This document shows positions 1 through 6,965 of a stretch of 9,034 nucleotides of DNA, piece after piece. Origin of the DNA: Calditrichota bacterium (GTDB taxonomy: Bacteria > Zhuqueibacterota > Zhuqueibacteria > Residuimicrobiales > Krinioviventaceae). Positions within the stretch are counted from its first letter, which is position 1. The number at the start of each line of letters is the position of its first letter. Position numbers and translations under genes: made by a program. The notes under the pieces were generated by a model. That model had not been told where the DNA came from, ran no database searches, and saw only the letters and a list, made by a program, of their open reading frames with translations. Location: assembly GCA_003818595.1 (NCBI GenBank), contig RPQV01000106.1:1-9034 (forward strand). The letters are read 5' to 3'.

Positions 1-1048
1 CAAGCCCAATACCGCCATTCCTCAGGCATGGTATAATAAACAATTTGGCATCAAGCGGTTGACGACAGAGACCGGCGCCGGCCAATGGGGCAGCGCTCTT
101 GCTTTCGCCTGCGCGCTGGTCGGATTGGAATGTAAAGTCTACATGGTGCGGATCTCTTTTGACCAAAAACCATTCCGTCGTTTGATGATGGAAACATGGG
201 GCGCCAAGTGCATCCCCAGCCCCAGCACGGAGACCAATGCGGGTCGAAAAATATTGGAGGAGATGCCTGATACTCCCGGGAGTCTGGGTATCGCCATTTC
301 CGAAGCCGTTGAGGCAGCAGTCACTGATCCGACTGGACAGACGCGTTACTCACTCGGCAGCGTGTTGAATCATGTGATGCTGCATCAGACGATCATCGGA
401 CAGGAAGCGAAGAAACAGCTTGAGATGGCCGGCGAGAAAAAGGTTGATGTGGTCATCGGCTGTGCCGGCGGCGGTTCCAATTTCGCGGGCTTGTCTTTCC
501 CCTTTGTGTTGGATAAAATCAACGGCGCTGATATTAAAATTATACCTGTTGAGCCTACATCATGTCCGACGATGACCCGTGCGCCATTTGCCTATGACCA
601 TGGAGATACTGCACGGATGACGCCGCTATTGGCCATGCATTCTTTGGGACATAATTTTATTCCTCCTCCTATTCACGCCGGCGGCTTGCGCTATCACGGT
701 ATGGCGCCGCTGGTGAGCCATGCTATTGAATTGGGATTGCTGGAACCGAGAGCCATTGATCAGCTCGATTGTTATGATGCGGCTGTCAAATTCGCGCGAA
801 CAGAAGGATTCATCTCAGCGCCGGAAACCAGCCATGCCATCGCAGCTACGATTCAGGAAGCGCTCAAGGCCAAGGAAGAAGGAAAAGAAAAAGTCATTAT
901 TTTCAACTGGAGCGGTCATGGACTGATGGACCTGCGTGGGTACGAGTTGTATTTCTCCGGCAAATTGCAGAACTATTCACTGCCGCAGGATGAAATCGAT
1001 AAAGCGGTCGAAATCTTCAAAAACTATCCCAAGCCGGTCATTGTGTAA
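1..1048 (+). CDS. trpB: Tryptophan synthase beta chain, TrpB2 type (5' end cut off by window)
   Basis: PLP enzyme that joins indole and L-serine to make L-tryptophan in the cytoplasm. The frame is open from base 2 (first codon AAG, Lys) to TAA at 1046-1048, so 348 residues are visible. The first residues, KPNTAIPQ, align with the family motif HKINTA, so the first visible lysine is probably the one that binds PLP. ETGAGQWGSA begins at visible residue 23, and its Glu corresponds to catalytic Glu109 of the Salmonella enzyme. The phosphate-binding loop GGGSN is at residues 156-160, and SGHGLMDL lies near the C-terminus. QW in place of the QH of classical TrpB, together with PPIHAGGLRYHG, marks the TrpB2 branch, which often occurs apart from trpA. 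A TTG at 59 is internal, not the start. Roughly the first quarter of the protein lies outside the window. An intrinsic terminator follows 8 bases after the stop. No other trp gene is visible. Confidence 0.95.
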   Translation, partial: KPNTAIPQAWYNKQFGIKRLTTETGAGQWGSALAFACALVGLECKVYMVRISFDQKPFRRLMMETWGAKCIPSPSTETNAGRKILEEMPDTPGSLGIAISEAVEAAVTDPTGQTRYSLGSVLNHVMLHQTIIGQEAKKQLEMAGEKKVDVVIGCAGGGSNFAGLSFPFVLDKINGADIKIIPVEPTSCPTMTRAPFAYDHGDTARMTPLLAMHSLGHNFIPPPIHAGGLRYHGMAPLVSHAIELGLLEPRAIDQLDCYDAAVKFARTEGFISAPETSHAIAATIQEALKAKEEGKEKVIIFNWSGHGLMDLRGYELYFSGKLQNYSLPQDEIDKAVEIFKNYPKPVIV

Positions 1049-1056
1049 TGAAACCA

Positions 1057-1082
1057 GGGCGCCGTCACGGCGCCCTTTATTC
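1057..1082 (+). terminator. Intrinsic terminator of trpB
   Basis: A perfect 8-bp GC-rich stem, GGGCGCCG at 1057-1064 and CGGCGCCC at 1068-1075, encloses a 3-base loop and is followed by TTTATTC. It starts 8 bases after the trpB stop. The next gene starts 21 bases after the stem, which leaves little room for an independent promoter. Confidence 0.85.
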
Positions 1083-1096
1083 AACGGGATCATAAT

Positions 1097-1345
1097 ATGT
1101 TGACTCAATATGATGATCTATATAATCGATGTCCGATGCTTGGACATTTGGTAGCTTTCGCCTACTGCCGTTCAACCAGCGGCGACACCCCCTGCCGTAA
1201 ATTGGCGGATTGCTGGTTTCAGAGATTTCCTGTTGAGGAATATATCCGAACCTACTTTCCCGACCAATTTAATGCCGATGCCGTTTCCCAAAAGGGCAGG
1301 CTGATGACCATTCTTGAAATTGTCAAGCGGCTTCAAGACGAATGA
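1097..1345 (+). CDS. Small cysteine-containing protein of unknown function (82 aa)
   Basis: I do not recognise a named family. The predicted product is soluble, 82 residues, with no signal peptide or membrane segment. Four cysteines fall at residues 12, 24, 33 and 39 (RCPMLGH, AYC, PCRKLADCWF). This spacing could bind a metal or an Fe-S cluster, but that is inference. The C-terminal half looks helical (FPVEEYIRTYF and a charged tail). The start is ATG at 1097, with a modest GGGA ribosome site about 8 bases upstream. The stop overlaps the start of the metallophosphoesterase by 4 bases (ATGA at 1342-1345), so the two are probably translationally coupled. The composition and the clean overlap argue that the gene is real. 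Confidence 0.75.
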   Translation: MLTQYDDLYNRCPMLGHLVAFAYCRSTSGDTPCRKLADCWFQRFPVEEYIRTYFPDQFNADAVSQKGRLMTILEIVKRLQDE

Positions 1346-2154
1346 GAAAACTCGCCTGGCTGACTGATATTCATCTTGATTTTTTGTTGCCTGCTGACGC
1401 CGAAAGATTCATTCTGACGATCCGGGAGCTAAATCCGGATGCGGTCATGATCAGTGGTGATATTAGCGTCGCCGGTCGCCTGCTCTATCATTTGCAGATG
1501 CTGCATGATCACCTGGGTCGGCCAATCTATTTTGTCCTGGGGAATCATGATTATTATGGCAGTTCGATTGAATCAGTGCATGCTGCCATGGAAAAATTCG
1601 TGAAAAACATGCCATTCCTCCACTGGCTGCCACAAACCGGCGTGATTCCCTTGAATTCATCATCTGCTTTGATTGGACATGGATGCTGGGCAGATGGCAG
1701 ATTGGGTGCGGCTCATCAATCTCAGATTATTTTGAATGATTATGTTTTTATCGAGGAATTTCGCTGGTTGTCACACCATGAACGGTTTTTACTCATGAAT
1801 CGCTTGGGTGACCTGGCTGCTAAAGCGGTTGAAGACTTGCTCGTAACCGCATTATCGCTCTATGACGATATTTTATTTTTGGCTCACGTTCCGCCCTTTA
1901 AAGAATCCTCATGGTTTAATAATGCGATCAGCAATGATCAATTTTTACCGCATTTTTCCTGTTTTGCCGTTGGTCAGGTGCTGCAGAAATTAATGATTCA
2001 ACATCCTCAAAAGCGGTTGACAGTATATTGCGGACATACGCATGGTGAGGGTGAATCAGTAATTCTCCCCAACTTGCTGGTGAAAACAGGAGGTGCTGAG
2101 TATCGAGCTCCAAAAGTGCAACAGACCCTGATGATTGCATCCGACGTTGAATGA
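1342..2154 (+). CDS. Calcineurin-like metallophosphoesterase (270 aa)
   Basis: Predicted two-metal phosphoesterase of the calcineurin-like superfamily; the substrate is unknown. All the usual metal-binding motifs are present in order: DIH at residues 9-11, GD at 39-40, GNHD at 67-70, AH at 181-182 and CGHTH at 230-234. There is no signal peptide, so it is probably cytoplasmic. The length of 270 residues is normal for the family. Start ATG 1342 overlaps the stop of the preceding 82-residue gene and has little ribosome site of its own, so translation probably depends on the upstream gene. The C-terminus after TGGAEY is complete. The family includes nucleases, cyclic-nucleotide and diadenosine phosphatases and protein phosphatases, and nothing here decides among them. 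Confidence 0.9.
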   Translation: MRKLAWLTDIHLDFLLPADAERFILTIRELNPDAVMISGDISVAGRLLYHLQMLHDHLGRPIYFVLGNHDYYGSSIESVHAAMEKFVKNMPFLHWLPQTGVIPLNSSSALIGHGCWADGRLGAAHQSQIILNDYVFIEEFRWLSHHERFLLMNRLGDLAAKAVEDLLVTALSLYDDILFLAHVPPFKESSWFNNAISNDQFLPHFSCFAVGQVLQKLMIQHPQKRLTVYCGHTHGEGESVILPNLLVKTGGAEYRAPKVQQTLMIASDVE

Positions 2155-2192
2155 TCGATTTCATGCGGTTGAAACGAGTCGGCCACAGTATG

Positions 2193-2228
2193 AAAAATGC
2201 ACAGTTCCCCTTATCCCGGCTGAACTGC
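2193..2228 (-). terminator. Terminator-like hairpin downstream of the minus-strand operon
   Basis: Read on the minus strand, CAGTTC (2227-2222) pairs with GAACTG (2207-2202) across a 14-base loop that can add an inner CC/GG pairing. A run of five T follows at 2197-2193. It lies about 35 bases past the stop of the zinc-ribbon gene. The large loop and the A-T pairs make it weaker than the trpB terminator. Confidence 0.5.
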
Positions 2229-2261
2229 TTGATGAGTTGTAACTCGCTGTGAGACCCCTGG

Positions 2262-2702
2262 TTAACTCAGCTTGATGCCGCAGTTTGAACAGAATTTATC
2301 ATTTGCTTTTCGGTCATACCCGCACTGAGGGCATACTTGCAACGCAGATTTTAAAGAGTTGGCTTGATACAGCGATATTTCAGCTTCCAATTGCTGAACC
2401 AGTTCGATACGGGACACACCACCCAGATTCTTCATTTGATTGTCCAAATCACGCTGTTGGTTGCGATGTTCTTCCGTCAGAGCTTCGTGATCCGTGCGGT
2501 CGAGTTTGCCAGTGAGAAAATCAAATTCCAGGTCTTCCATCATCGACCGCAGGTTCGCCTGTTGATACAACAATCTGCCTTGAGGAGTTGATGCTGATAA
2601 ATTGAAATCCTGATGAGATCTCTCGTGAACATAAGGCAAGAGTACAAAATATACCGTACTGATGATCAGACCCAATAGTATGAATAGTTCCAACATGTCC
2701 AT
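2262..2702 (-). CDS. CcmI-like membrane-anchored zinc-ribbon protein (146 aa)
   Basis: Probably a cytochrome c maturation accessory protein. One N-terminal membrane helix (about residues 4-24) is followed by a charged, likely helical region. That region contains LRSMMEDLEFDFLTGKLDRTD, resembling the 'LEFDY..GKL...DY' segment common in CcmI/CycH-type proteins. The C-terminus carries a four-cysteine zinc ribbon, CPQCG and CSNCG (about residues 124-142). With the N-terminus outside, the ribbon would face the periplasm; topology cannot be settled by eye. CcmI normally delivers apocytochrome to the heme lyase through TPR repeats, which are absent here. The gene starts 4 bases after the ccmF stop, so the two are almost certainly cotranscribed. 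Start ATG 2702 is chosen; a second ATG at 2696 is also possible. The assignment rests on one motif plus the neighbour. Confidence 0.75.
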   Translation of the reverse strand: MDMLELFILLGLIISTVYFVLLPYVHERSHQDFNLSASTPQGRLLYQQANLRSMMEDLEFDFLTGKLDRTDHEALTEEHRNQQRDLDNQMKNLGGVSRIELVQQLEAEISLYQANSLKSALQVCPQCGYDRKANDKFCSNCGIKLS

Positions 2703-2706
2703 GTGC

Positions 2707-4647
2707 TCACTTTTTGCGACGATCCGGCAGCATACATATGATTGAACCGATCACCATGATGGTTGCCCCCAACCATAGCCACATAACCAACGGATTGATG
2801 AGTACGACCAGAGTCGCCATCTGAGTGGATTGTTCATAATCACCCAATATAACATAAACATCCTCTTTCAGGGTGGAGCGAATGCCGACTTCAGTCGCGG
2901 GTTGAAAGTTATCAAAGAGATGTTTTTCAGATTTTATAATTCCTAATGGACGACCGTTCTTGCTGATATTAATCACTGCCGCGTCGATGATTCGGTCCTT
3001 GGCATTCGAACGCTCGATGCCGGAGAATAACAGCTGGTAACCGCCAATTTGCAGGTTTTCACCTTTCTTCAAGGTCGCAGTCTTTTCAGTGATAAATGAA
3101 GAGGATCCGATTAATCCGAGGAAAAAAAGCAGGATCCCGGAGTGAACGATAGAGCCGCCATATCGTCTTTTATGGCTTTGGATCAAGATCAAAATAGACG
3201 AAAGGAATGTCGCATCTTGTTGATTTTTATAAATGCGTACGCTTTGAATCAGGTCTTGAACGATAACGCTGAGTGAAAAGACGGCAATCGCAATGGCGAT
3301 CACAGCGGCTGTCTGTCCAATACCGAATAGGACCAGAAGTAATGCGATGATGAAGGAGAAAGCTAATGGCAATCGAAGGGTCTGCCAAACTTTGCCGATC
3401 GTCGTTCTCATCCAGGATAATACCGTACATACACCGATGAGAAGAAAAATCGAGAGGCCGATCGGTATGGCCCAACGATTGAAAAAATCTTCGCCGACGG
3501 TCAATTGTTCACCTTGAACAAGCTCGCTGATAGTGGGCATGAGGATACCGATGAATATGCCGATTGTCAGAGAGACAAACAATAAATTATTAATGAGGAA
3601 TCCAGATTCCTTGGACGACCATGTTCCGATGTCATTTTTGCTGCTCAATTCGGGCATTCTTTTTATCATCAAAGAGATCGACACAATGATAATCAAAGCC
3701 AAAAATCCCAAAAATAGGGGACCGAGATTTGAAACGCCGAAAGCATGCACCGAAGAGATCAGTCCGCTGCGGGTCACAAAGGTGCCGAAGATGGTCAATG
3801 TAAAAGTGAGTATGATCAATGAAAGCGTCCAGCGCTTGAGCACATGGCGACGTTCTTGAACAATCATCGAATGGAGAAATGCGGTTCCTGTCAGCCATGG
3901 CATCAAGGAAGAATTTTCGACTGGATCCCAAGCCCAATATCCGCCCCATCCCAGTTCAACATAAGCCCATTGCATGCCCAATACGTTTCCCAAAGTTAAA
4001 AAAAGCCACGAGAAAAGCGTCCAACGTCTGATTGATTTCAGCCAATGCTCATCCAGTCGTCCGGTTATGAGCGCTGCCAGTGCAAATGCAAAGGGAACGG
4101 TGTAACCGACGAATCCAATGTACAGGGAAGGTGGGTGGAAAACCATCTCTGGATTTTGCAGCAGGGGATTTAAACCTTGACCGTCCGTCGGTGTGAAGGG
4201 CAGTTTGGTGAAGGGATTGGATTTGAACACCAAAAGATACAAAAAAAAGAATATAGTTGTCTGCATCACACCCAAGGCATAGGGAAGCAGGTCGGACTGC
4301 CTATTACGATTCTGCCGCAGCACAATGACTGCAAACAACGAAAGCAGGAGGCACCAGAAGAGCAGCGAACCCGCCTGACCCGCCCAAAACGCCGCAAAAG
4401 TATAGAACCATGAGAGTGAACGATTGGAATACTGGGCGACATATTCAATTTGAAAATCACGCCGAAATAGCGAGATGAACAAAGTGACCGAAGCGGCGGC
4501 AATCAGCATGAAAACCGCGATGGTGGCGTTCTGAGCGCTTTTTATATATTTGGAATGGGGTTTTTTGCCAAAGAAAAAGAAAAGAAGTACTGCATAAAAT
4601 GAAAGCACAAGTCCGACGGTCAGAGTTTGAGTACCAATATAGGGCAA
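2707..4647 (-). CDS. ccmF: Cytochrome c heme lyase CcmF (CcmF/NrfE family, 646 aa)
   Basis: Integral inner-membrane protein that attaches heme to CxxCH motifs of secreted apocytochromes (System I). Many hydrophobic helices span the protein. The tryptophan-rich heme-handling motif WGGYWAWDPVEN is at residues 234-245. The four histidines of the family are present: H171 (in FHPPSLY), H259 (AFLHSM), H301 (SSVHAF) and H502 (GSIVHSG), close to H173, H261, H303 and H491 of E. coli CcmF. A periplasmic domain precedes the last helix. I chose TTG 4647 as the start because an AGGAAGG ribosome site lies 8 bases upstream and the protein then begins directly with the first helix. The frame extends to another TTG at 4701, which has no ribosome site. 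It lies 75 bases after mntP and 4 bases before the zinc-ribbon gene. CcmABCDE and CcmH are not in the window. Confidence 0.95.
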   Translation of the reverse strand: MPYIGTQTLTVGLVLSFYAVLLFFFFGKKPHSKYIKSAQNATIAVFMLIAAASVTLFISLFRRDFQIEYVAQYSNRSLSWFYTFAAFWAGQAGSLLFWCLLLSLFAVIVLRQNRNRQSDLLPYALGVMQTTIFFFLYLLVFKSNPFTKLPFTPTDGQGLNPLLQNPEMVFHPPSLYIGFVGYTVPFAFALAALITGRLDEHWLKSIRRWTLFSWLFLTLGNVLGMQWAYVELGWGGYWAWDPVENSSLMPWLTGTAFLHSMIVQERRHVLKRWTLSLIILTFTLTIFGTFVTRSGLISSVHAFGVSNLGPLFLGFLALIIIVSISLMIKRMPELSSKNDIGTWSSKESGFLINNLLFVSLTIGIFIGILMPTISELVQGEQLTVGEDFFNRWAIPIGLSIFLLIGVCTVLSWMRTTIGKVWQTLRLPLAFSFIIALLLVLFGIGQTAAVIAIAIAVFSLSVIVQDLIQSVRIYKNQQDATFLSSILILIQSHKRRYGGSIVHSGILLFFLGLIGSSSFITEKTATLKKGENLQIGGYQLLFSGIERSNAKDRIIDAAVINISKNGRPLGIIKSEKHLFDNFQPATEVGIRSTLKEDVYVILGDYEQSTQMATLVVLINPLVMWLWLGATIMVIGSIICMLPDRRKK

Positions 4648-4655
4648 TGTGATAT

Positions 4656-4662
4656 CCTTCCT
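4656..4662 (-). promoter_or_regulatory. Ribosome binding site that fixes the ccmF start
   Basis: AGGAAGG on the minus strand lies 8 bases before TTG 4647. It is the strongest Shine-Dalgarno match near this gene and supports the TTG start over the more upstream TTG at 4701. Confidence 0.7.
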
Positions 4663-4722
4663 GGAAAGAGTCAAATTACTTAAATTGATGACGATTCGCA
4701 ATTAAAATATCTGTTGTTGTAG

Positions 4723-5283
4723 TCATTGAATCAAGTGTTCAACAGCAATTTTCAGTCCGATAAGGATGAGCACCACTCCGCCTGCAAATTCCACTTTTTT
4801 GCCGACATGGCGTCCAATACGGTCGCCGATCAGTATCCCGAAGAGTGATAATAGACCGGTAATTATTCCGGTGAGGATGGCTGGTTGCCAGATAGCGGCG
4901 CTGATCAGCGCGAGACTCAAGCCAACCGCCAGCGCGTCAATGCTCGTCGCAATCGACAGAATAATGAGATTCCAGCCTTTCGAGGGATCAAAACGGAATT
5001 CTCGATGTCCTTGACTCATACTTTCTTTAATCATTTTGACGCCGACATATGAAAGCAGGAGCAGCGCGATCCAATGATCATAGCGTTTGATATAAGATTC
5101 GATGTAATTGCCGCTCAACCAACCACATATCGGCATTAAAAACTGAAACAGACCGAAATGGAACGAAATACGAAAGCGTGCCCGCTTGCTGACCATAAAG
5201 TGAGTTGAACCGACACTGACGGACACTGCAAAAGCATCCATTGCCAGCCCAAATGCGAGAAAAATAATTTCAATGGTATGCAC
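4723..5283 (-). CDS. mntP: Manganese efflux pump MntP (186 aa)
   Basis: Inner-membrane exporter that lowers cytoplasmic Mn(II). The protein is almost entirely membrane helices, about six, arranged as two related halves. Each half begins with the family signature: GLAMDAFAVSVSVG near residue 16 and TSIDALAVGLSLA near residue 116. Asp16 and Asp116 correspond to the paired acidic residues known to matter in E. coli MntP (D16, D118). GTG 5283 is chosen as the start because the protein then begins MHTIEIIFLAFG and has the normal family length. The frame is open further upstream, but that part overlaps the preceding cytochrome gene and looks unlike the family. The gap to the upstream cytochrome stop is 17 bases, so no Mn riboswitch (yybP-ykoY type) fits here. 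An Mn exporter inside a cytochrome operon is unusual. Confidence 0.92.
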   Translation of the reverse strand: MHTIEIIFLAFGLAMDAFAVSVSVGSTHFMVSKRARFRISFHFGLFQFLMPICGWLSGNYIESYIKRYDHWIALLLLSYVGVKMIKESMSQGHREFRFDPSKGWNLIILSIATSIDALAVGLSLALISAAIWQPAILTGIITGLLSLFGILIGDRIGRHVGKKVEFAGGVVLILIGLKIAVEHLIQ

Positions 5284-5300
5284 GGTTGAACTCTGCTGTT

Positions 5301-6020
5301 TTAATGATCGCTGACCTCTGTCCATTTGAGTACCGAACCGTGGCAGGAAGTGGCACAAGTCCCGGTTGTGCGATCCCAGCTCCACGCAGAGTTGACTTCT
5401 GCCGGTGGCAAGTCAACGTGCGTTGCATCCCCAAATGAGCTTGGAACGGTGTGACAGATCGAGCAGGCAAAAATCTTGACATGTTTTTCATGAGCGCCGA
5501 CGCCTATTGCAAAAGTCGCTGTGTTATGTTGCAGGTCTTCGGGTGGATTTGCATGCTCGGAATTACCATGACAAACAGTACAGGCCTCCGGCCCGGCCGG
5601 TTCTGCATGGCATGGAAAGCAGCTGGACGCACTCGATCCGCCGCGATAATCATCTCCGTGGCATTTTTTGCATTCCGTCATTGACCAGTTGTTGTTACGG
5701 ATGTCATTGCCGTGAAACTGATCGCTCTCCGGCGTCAACCATTGGGATGGATGGGGGAAATTGGCATGACAGCGGTGACAAGATTTGCCTGATTTGCCGC
5801 CCGAGTAATCTGAACCGTGACAGCTCTTGCAGGAATTGGCGCCGATGGTGACTACTTTGACTCCATGAAAATCACCAGATTCCGGATTTATCCATTGATC
5901 AGAATGGCTTTTGGAGGGTAAGGGAATATTATCTTGTGAACACGAAGCAATAAAATGAGCTGAGATGAGAATCAAAGCCAAAATAACCATCGGGTTCAGA
6001 ATTCTTTTTTTGCTCACCAT
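5301..6020 (-). CDS. Multiheme cytochrome c lipoprotein, six CxxCH plus one CX3CH (239 aa)
   Basis: Predicted lipid-anchored electron-transfer protein. A type II signal ends in the lipobox IASC, with Cys27 as the acylated residue. CxxCH motifs are CKSCH (64), CHRCH (81), CKKCH (117), CFPCH (134), CTVCH (147) and CSICH (186). A seventh site, CATSCH (222), is CX3CH. Residues 43-85 and 94-138 are a tandem duplication with W..PES..FHG, then CHG.DY.GG and a second heme site. The C-terminal half (H..H, CxxCH, THVDLPPAEV, W, CX3CHG) resembles the CxxxxCH/CxxCH modules abundant in Geobacter cytochromes. The start is ATG 6020, with AAGGG 7 bases upstream; a TTG at 6047 lacks support. It lies 45 bases after the 12-heme gene. 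It could face the periplasm or the cell surface, which the sequence does not settle. Confidence 0.9.
   Translation of the reverse strand: MVSKKRILNPMVILALILISAHFIASCSQDNIPLPSKSHSDQWINPESGDFHGVKVVTIGANSCKSCHGSDYSGGKSGKSCHRCHANFPHPSQWLTPESDQFHGNDIRNNNWSMTECKKCHGDDYRGGSSASSCFPCHAEPAGPEACTVCHGNSEHANPPEDLQHNTATFAIGVGAHEKHVKIFACSICHTVPSSFGDATHVDLPPAEVNSAWSWDRTTGTCATSCHGSVLKWTEVSDH
5607..5894 (-). repeat. Tandem two-heme repeat within the lipoprotein cytochrome
   Basis: Two in-frame protein repeats are encoded at 5894-5766 and 5741-5607. Shared residues are W(I/L)(N/T)PES, FHG, C..CHG.DY.GG.S, and SC..CHA. This is a protein-level duplication that has diverged in DNA. Confidence 0.75.
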
Positions 6021-6065
6021 GTGATTACCCTTAAGCAGTTGCACCAATAATAAGTCAATGGGCGG

Positions 6066-6950
6066 CTAATTTTTCAGCTGATGACATTCGATGCAGATGG
6101 GTTCTTGATTGGCATCATTATGACAGGCCATACAATTATCCAAGTCCAGTTTTGCCTGGCGGCTGTGACGGCCTCCATCGATCATATTCGACCACCCGGC
6201 AGCACTGTGATTCTTCGGCATGACCAGTTCTTCTCGATGGCAGGTGATGCATGACTCTTGTTCTTCGTGACATGTGTAACAGTGATCGCGTTTTATTTTG
6301 GCTTCCAAAGGGTGCGAATGGATAAAATTCAATGGATGGACTGGACGATCCAGGTTGTCCTGCTGATGGCATTTCAGACATTGTGATTCACCATGACAAC
6401 TTGTACAGCCTTTATTATCAGCATGCGCAGCACTGCCATGGTTCTCCCGCCAATCCAGCTGATGATCAATGGGTGTCAATTTATCTCCTTCGGCATGACA
6501 GAGATAACAATAACCCACCGTCTCTTGAACCTTGTGGCAGGATTGACAGTGTTCCATGGACGGCAGATGTCTGGTGAAAGCATCGGTACTTGCTTCAACC
6601 CCGGAATGGCAGGCGGAACATAAAATTCCTTTTACTGCATGACGATCATGCGCGAAATGTGCAATATAGGTTGTGATTCGAGGAAAGGGGATTGCGTTTT
6701 CCGAATTCTGATGGCAGGTGCTGCATTCGGTCGAGTTTTTATCATGACAGGTATAACAGGTTTCCTTCGAGGGCAACAGATCATTTTCTGCGCTCGAGCT
6801 CTCTTCCGCCGTGTGGCAGGTGACGCAATCGATACCGGCTTTGGCATGGGATTGATGCGAAAATTTCAATTCAACATCAGATGCGGAGATGATGCCAATA
6901 AAAGACAAACCTACGACGAAGAGCAGGGAGAATAGGAGCAGTTTTCTCAT
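6066..6950 (-). CDS. Periplasmic 12-heme cytochrome c (cytochrome c3/c7-like modules, 294 aa)
   Basis: Secreted electron carrier predicted to hold 12 covalently bound hemes. An N-terminal signal peptide of about 23 residues ends near IISAS, and there is no lipobox. Twelve CxxCH motifs start at residues 42, 65, 76, 111, 135, 148, 182, 191, 224, 234, 273 and 286, about one heme per 23 mature residues. The first half contains two similar three-heme modules, beginning FSHQSHAKAGIDCVTCH (residue 30) and FAHDRHAVKGILCSACH (residue 99). Histidines outside the CxxCH motifs are frequent and would supply second axial ligands. Start ATG 6950 has GAGG 8 bases upstream. It lies 15 bases after the barrel gene, which suggests it docks with or inserts into that barrel, as MtrA does with MtrB. 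No catalytic domain is visible. Confidence 0.92.
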   Translation of the reverse strand: MRKLLLFSLLFVVGLSFIGIISASDVELKFSHQSHAKAGIDCVTCHTAEESSSAENDLLPSKETCYTCHDKNSTECSTCHQNSENAIPFPRITTYIAHFAHDRHAVKGILCSACHSGVEASTDAFTRHLPSMEHCQSCHKVQETVGYCYLCHAEGDKLTPIDHQLDWRENHGSAAHADNKGCTSCHGESQCLKCHQQDNLDRPVHPLNFIHSHPLEAKIKRDHCYTCHEEQESCITCHREELVMPKNHSAAGWSNMIDGGRHSRQAKLDLDNCMACHNDANQEPICIECHQLKN

Positions 6951-6965
6951 GGCTTCATCCTCGAG

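Noticed and set aside
1091..1096. CATAAT as a -10 box directly before ATG 1097
   Set aside because: It abuts the start codon and the matching -35 position falls in the terminator stem, so it would need a leaderless transcript with no -35 support.
2151..2252. 33-codon frame MIDFMRLKRVGHSMKN starting at an ATGA overlap with the phosphoesterase stop
   Set aside because: The overlap is tempting but the composition is not protein-like; another frame over the same bases reads better, and the region contains the terminator hairpin.
3533..3859. 108-codon frame on the plus strand inside ccmF
   Set aside because: Antisense shadow of a conserved membrane gene; no motif or ribosome site of its own.
4648..4701. 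18-residue N-terminal extension of CcmF from TTG 4701
   Set aside because: No ribosome site, and the extension is polar and unlike the family. The TTG at 4647 has AGGAAGG at good spacing.
5284..5300. Possible Mn-sensing riboswitch before mntP
   Set aside because: Only 17 bases separate mntP from the upstream gene, too short for a yybP-ykoY element.
5284..5385. 34-residue N-terminal extension of MntP
   Set aside because: It overlaps the end of the cytochrome gene and does not resemble MntP. The GTG at 5283 gives the usual length and the standard opening.
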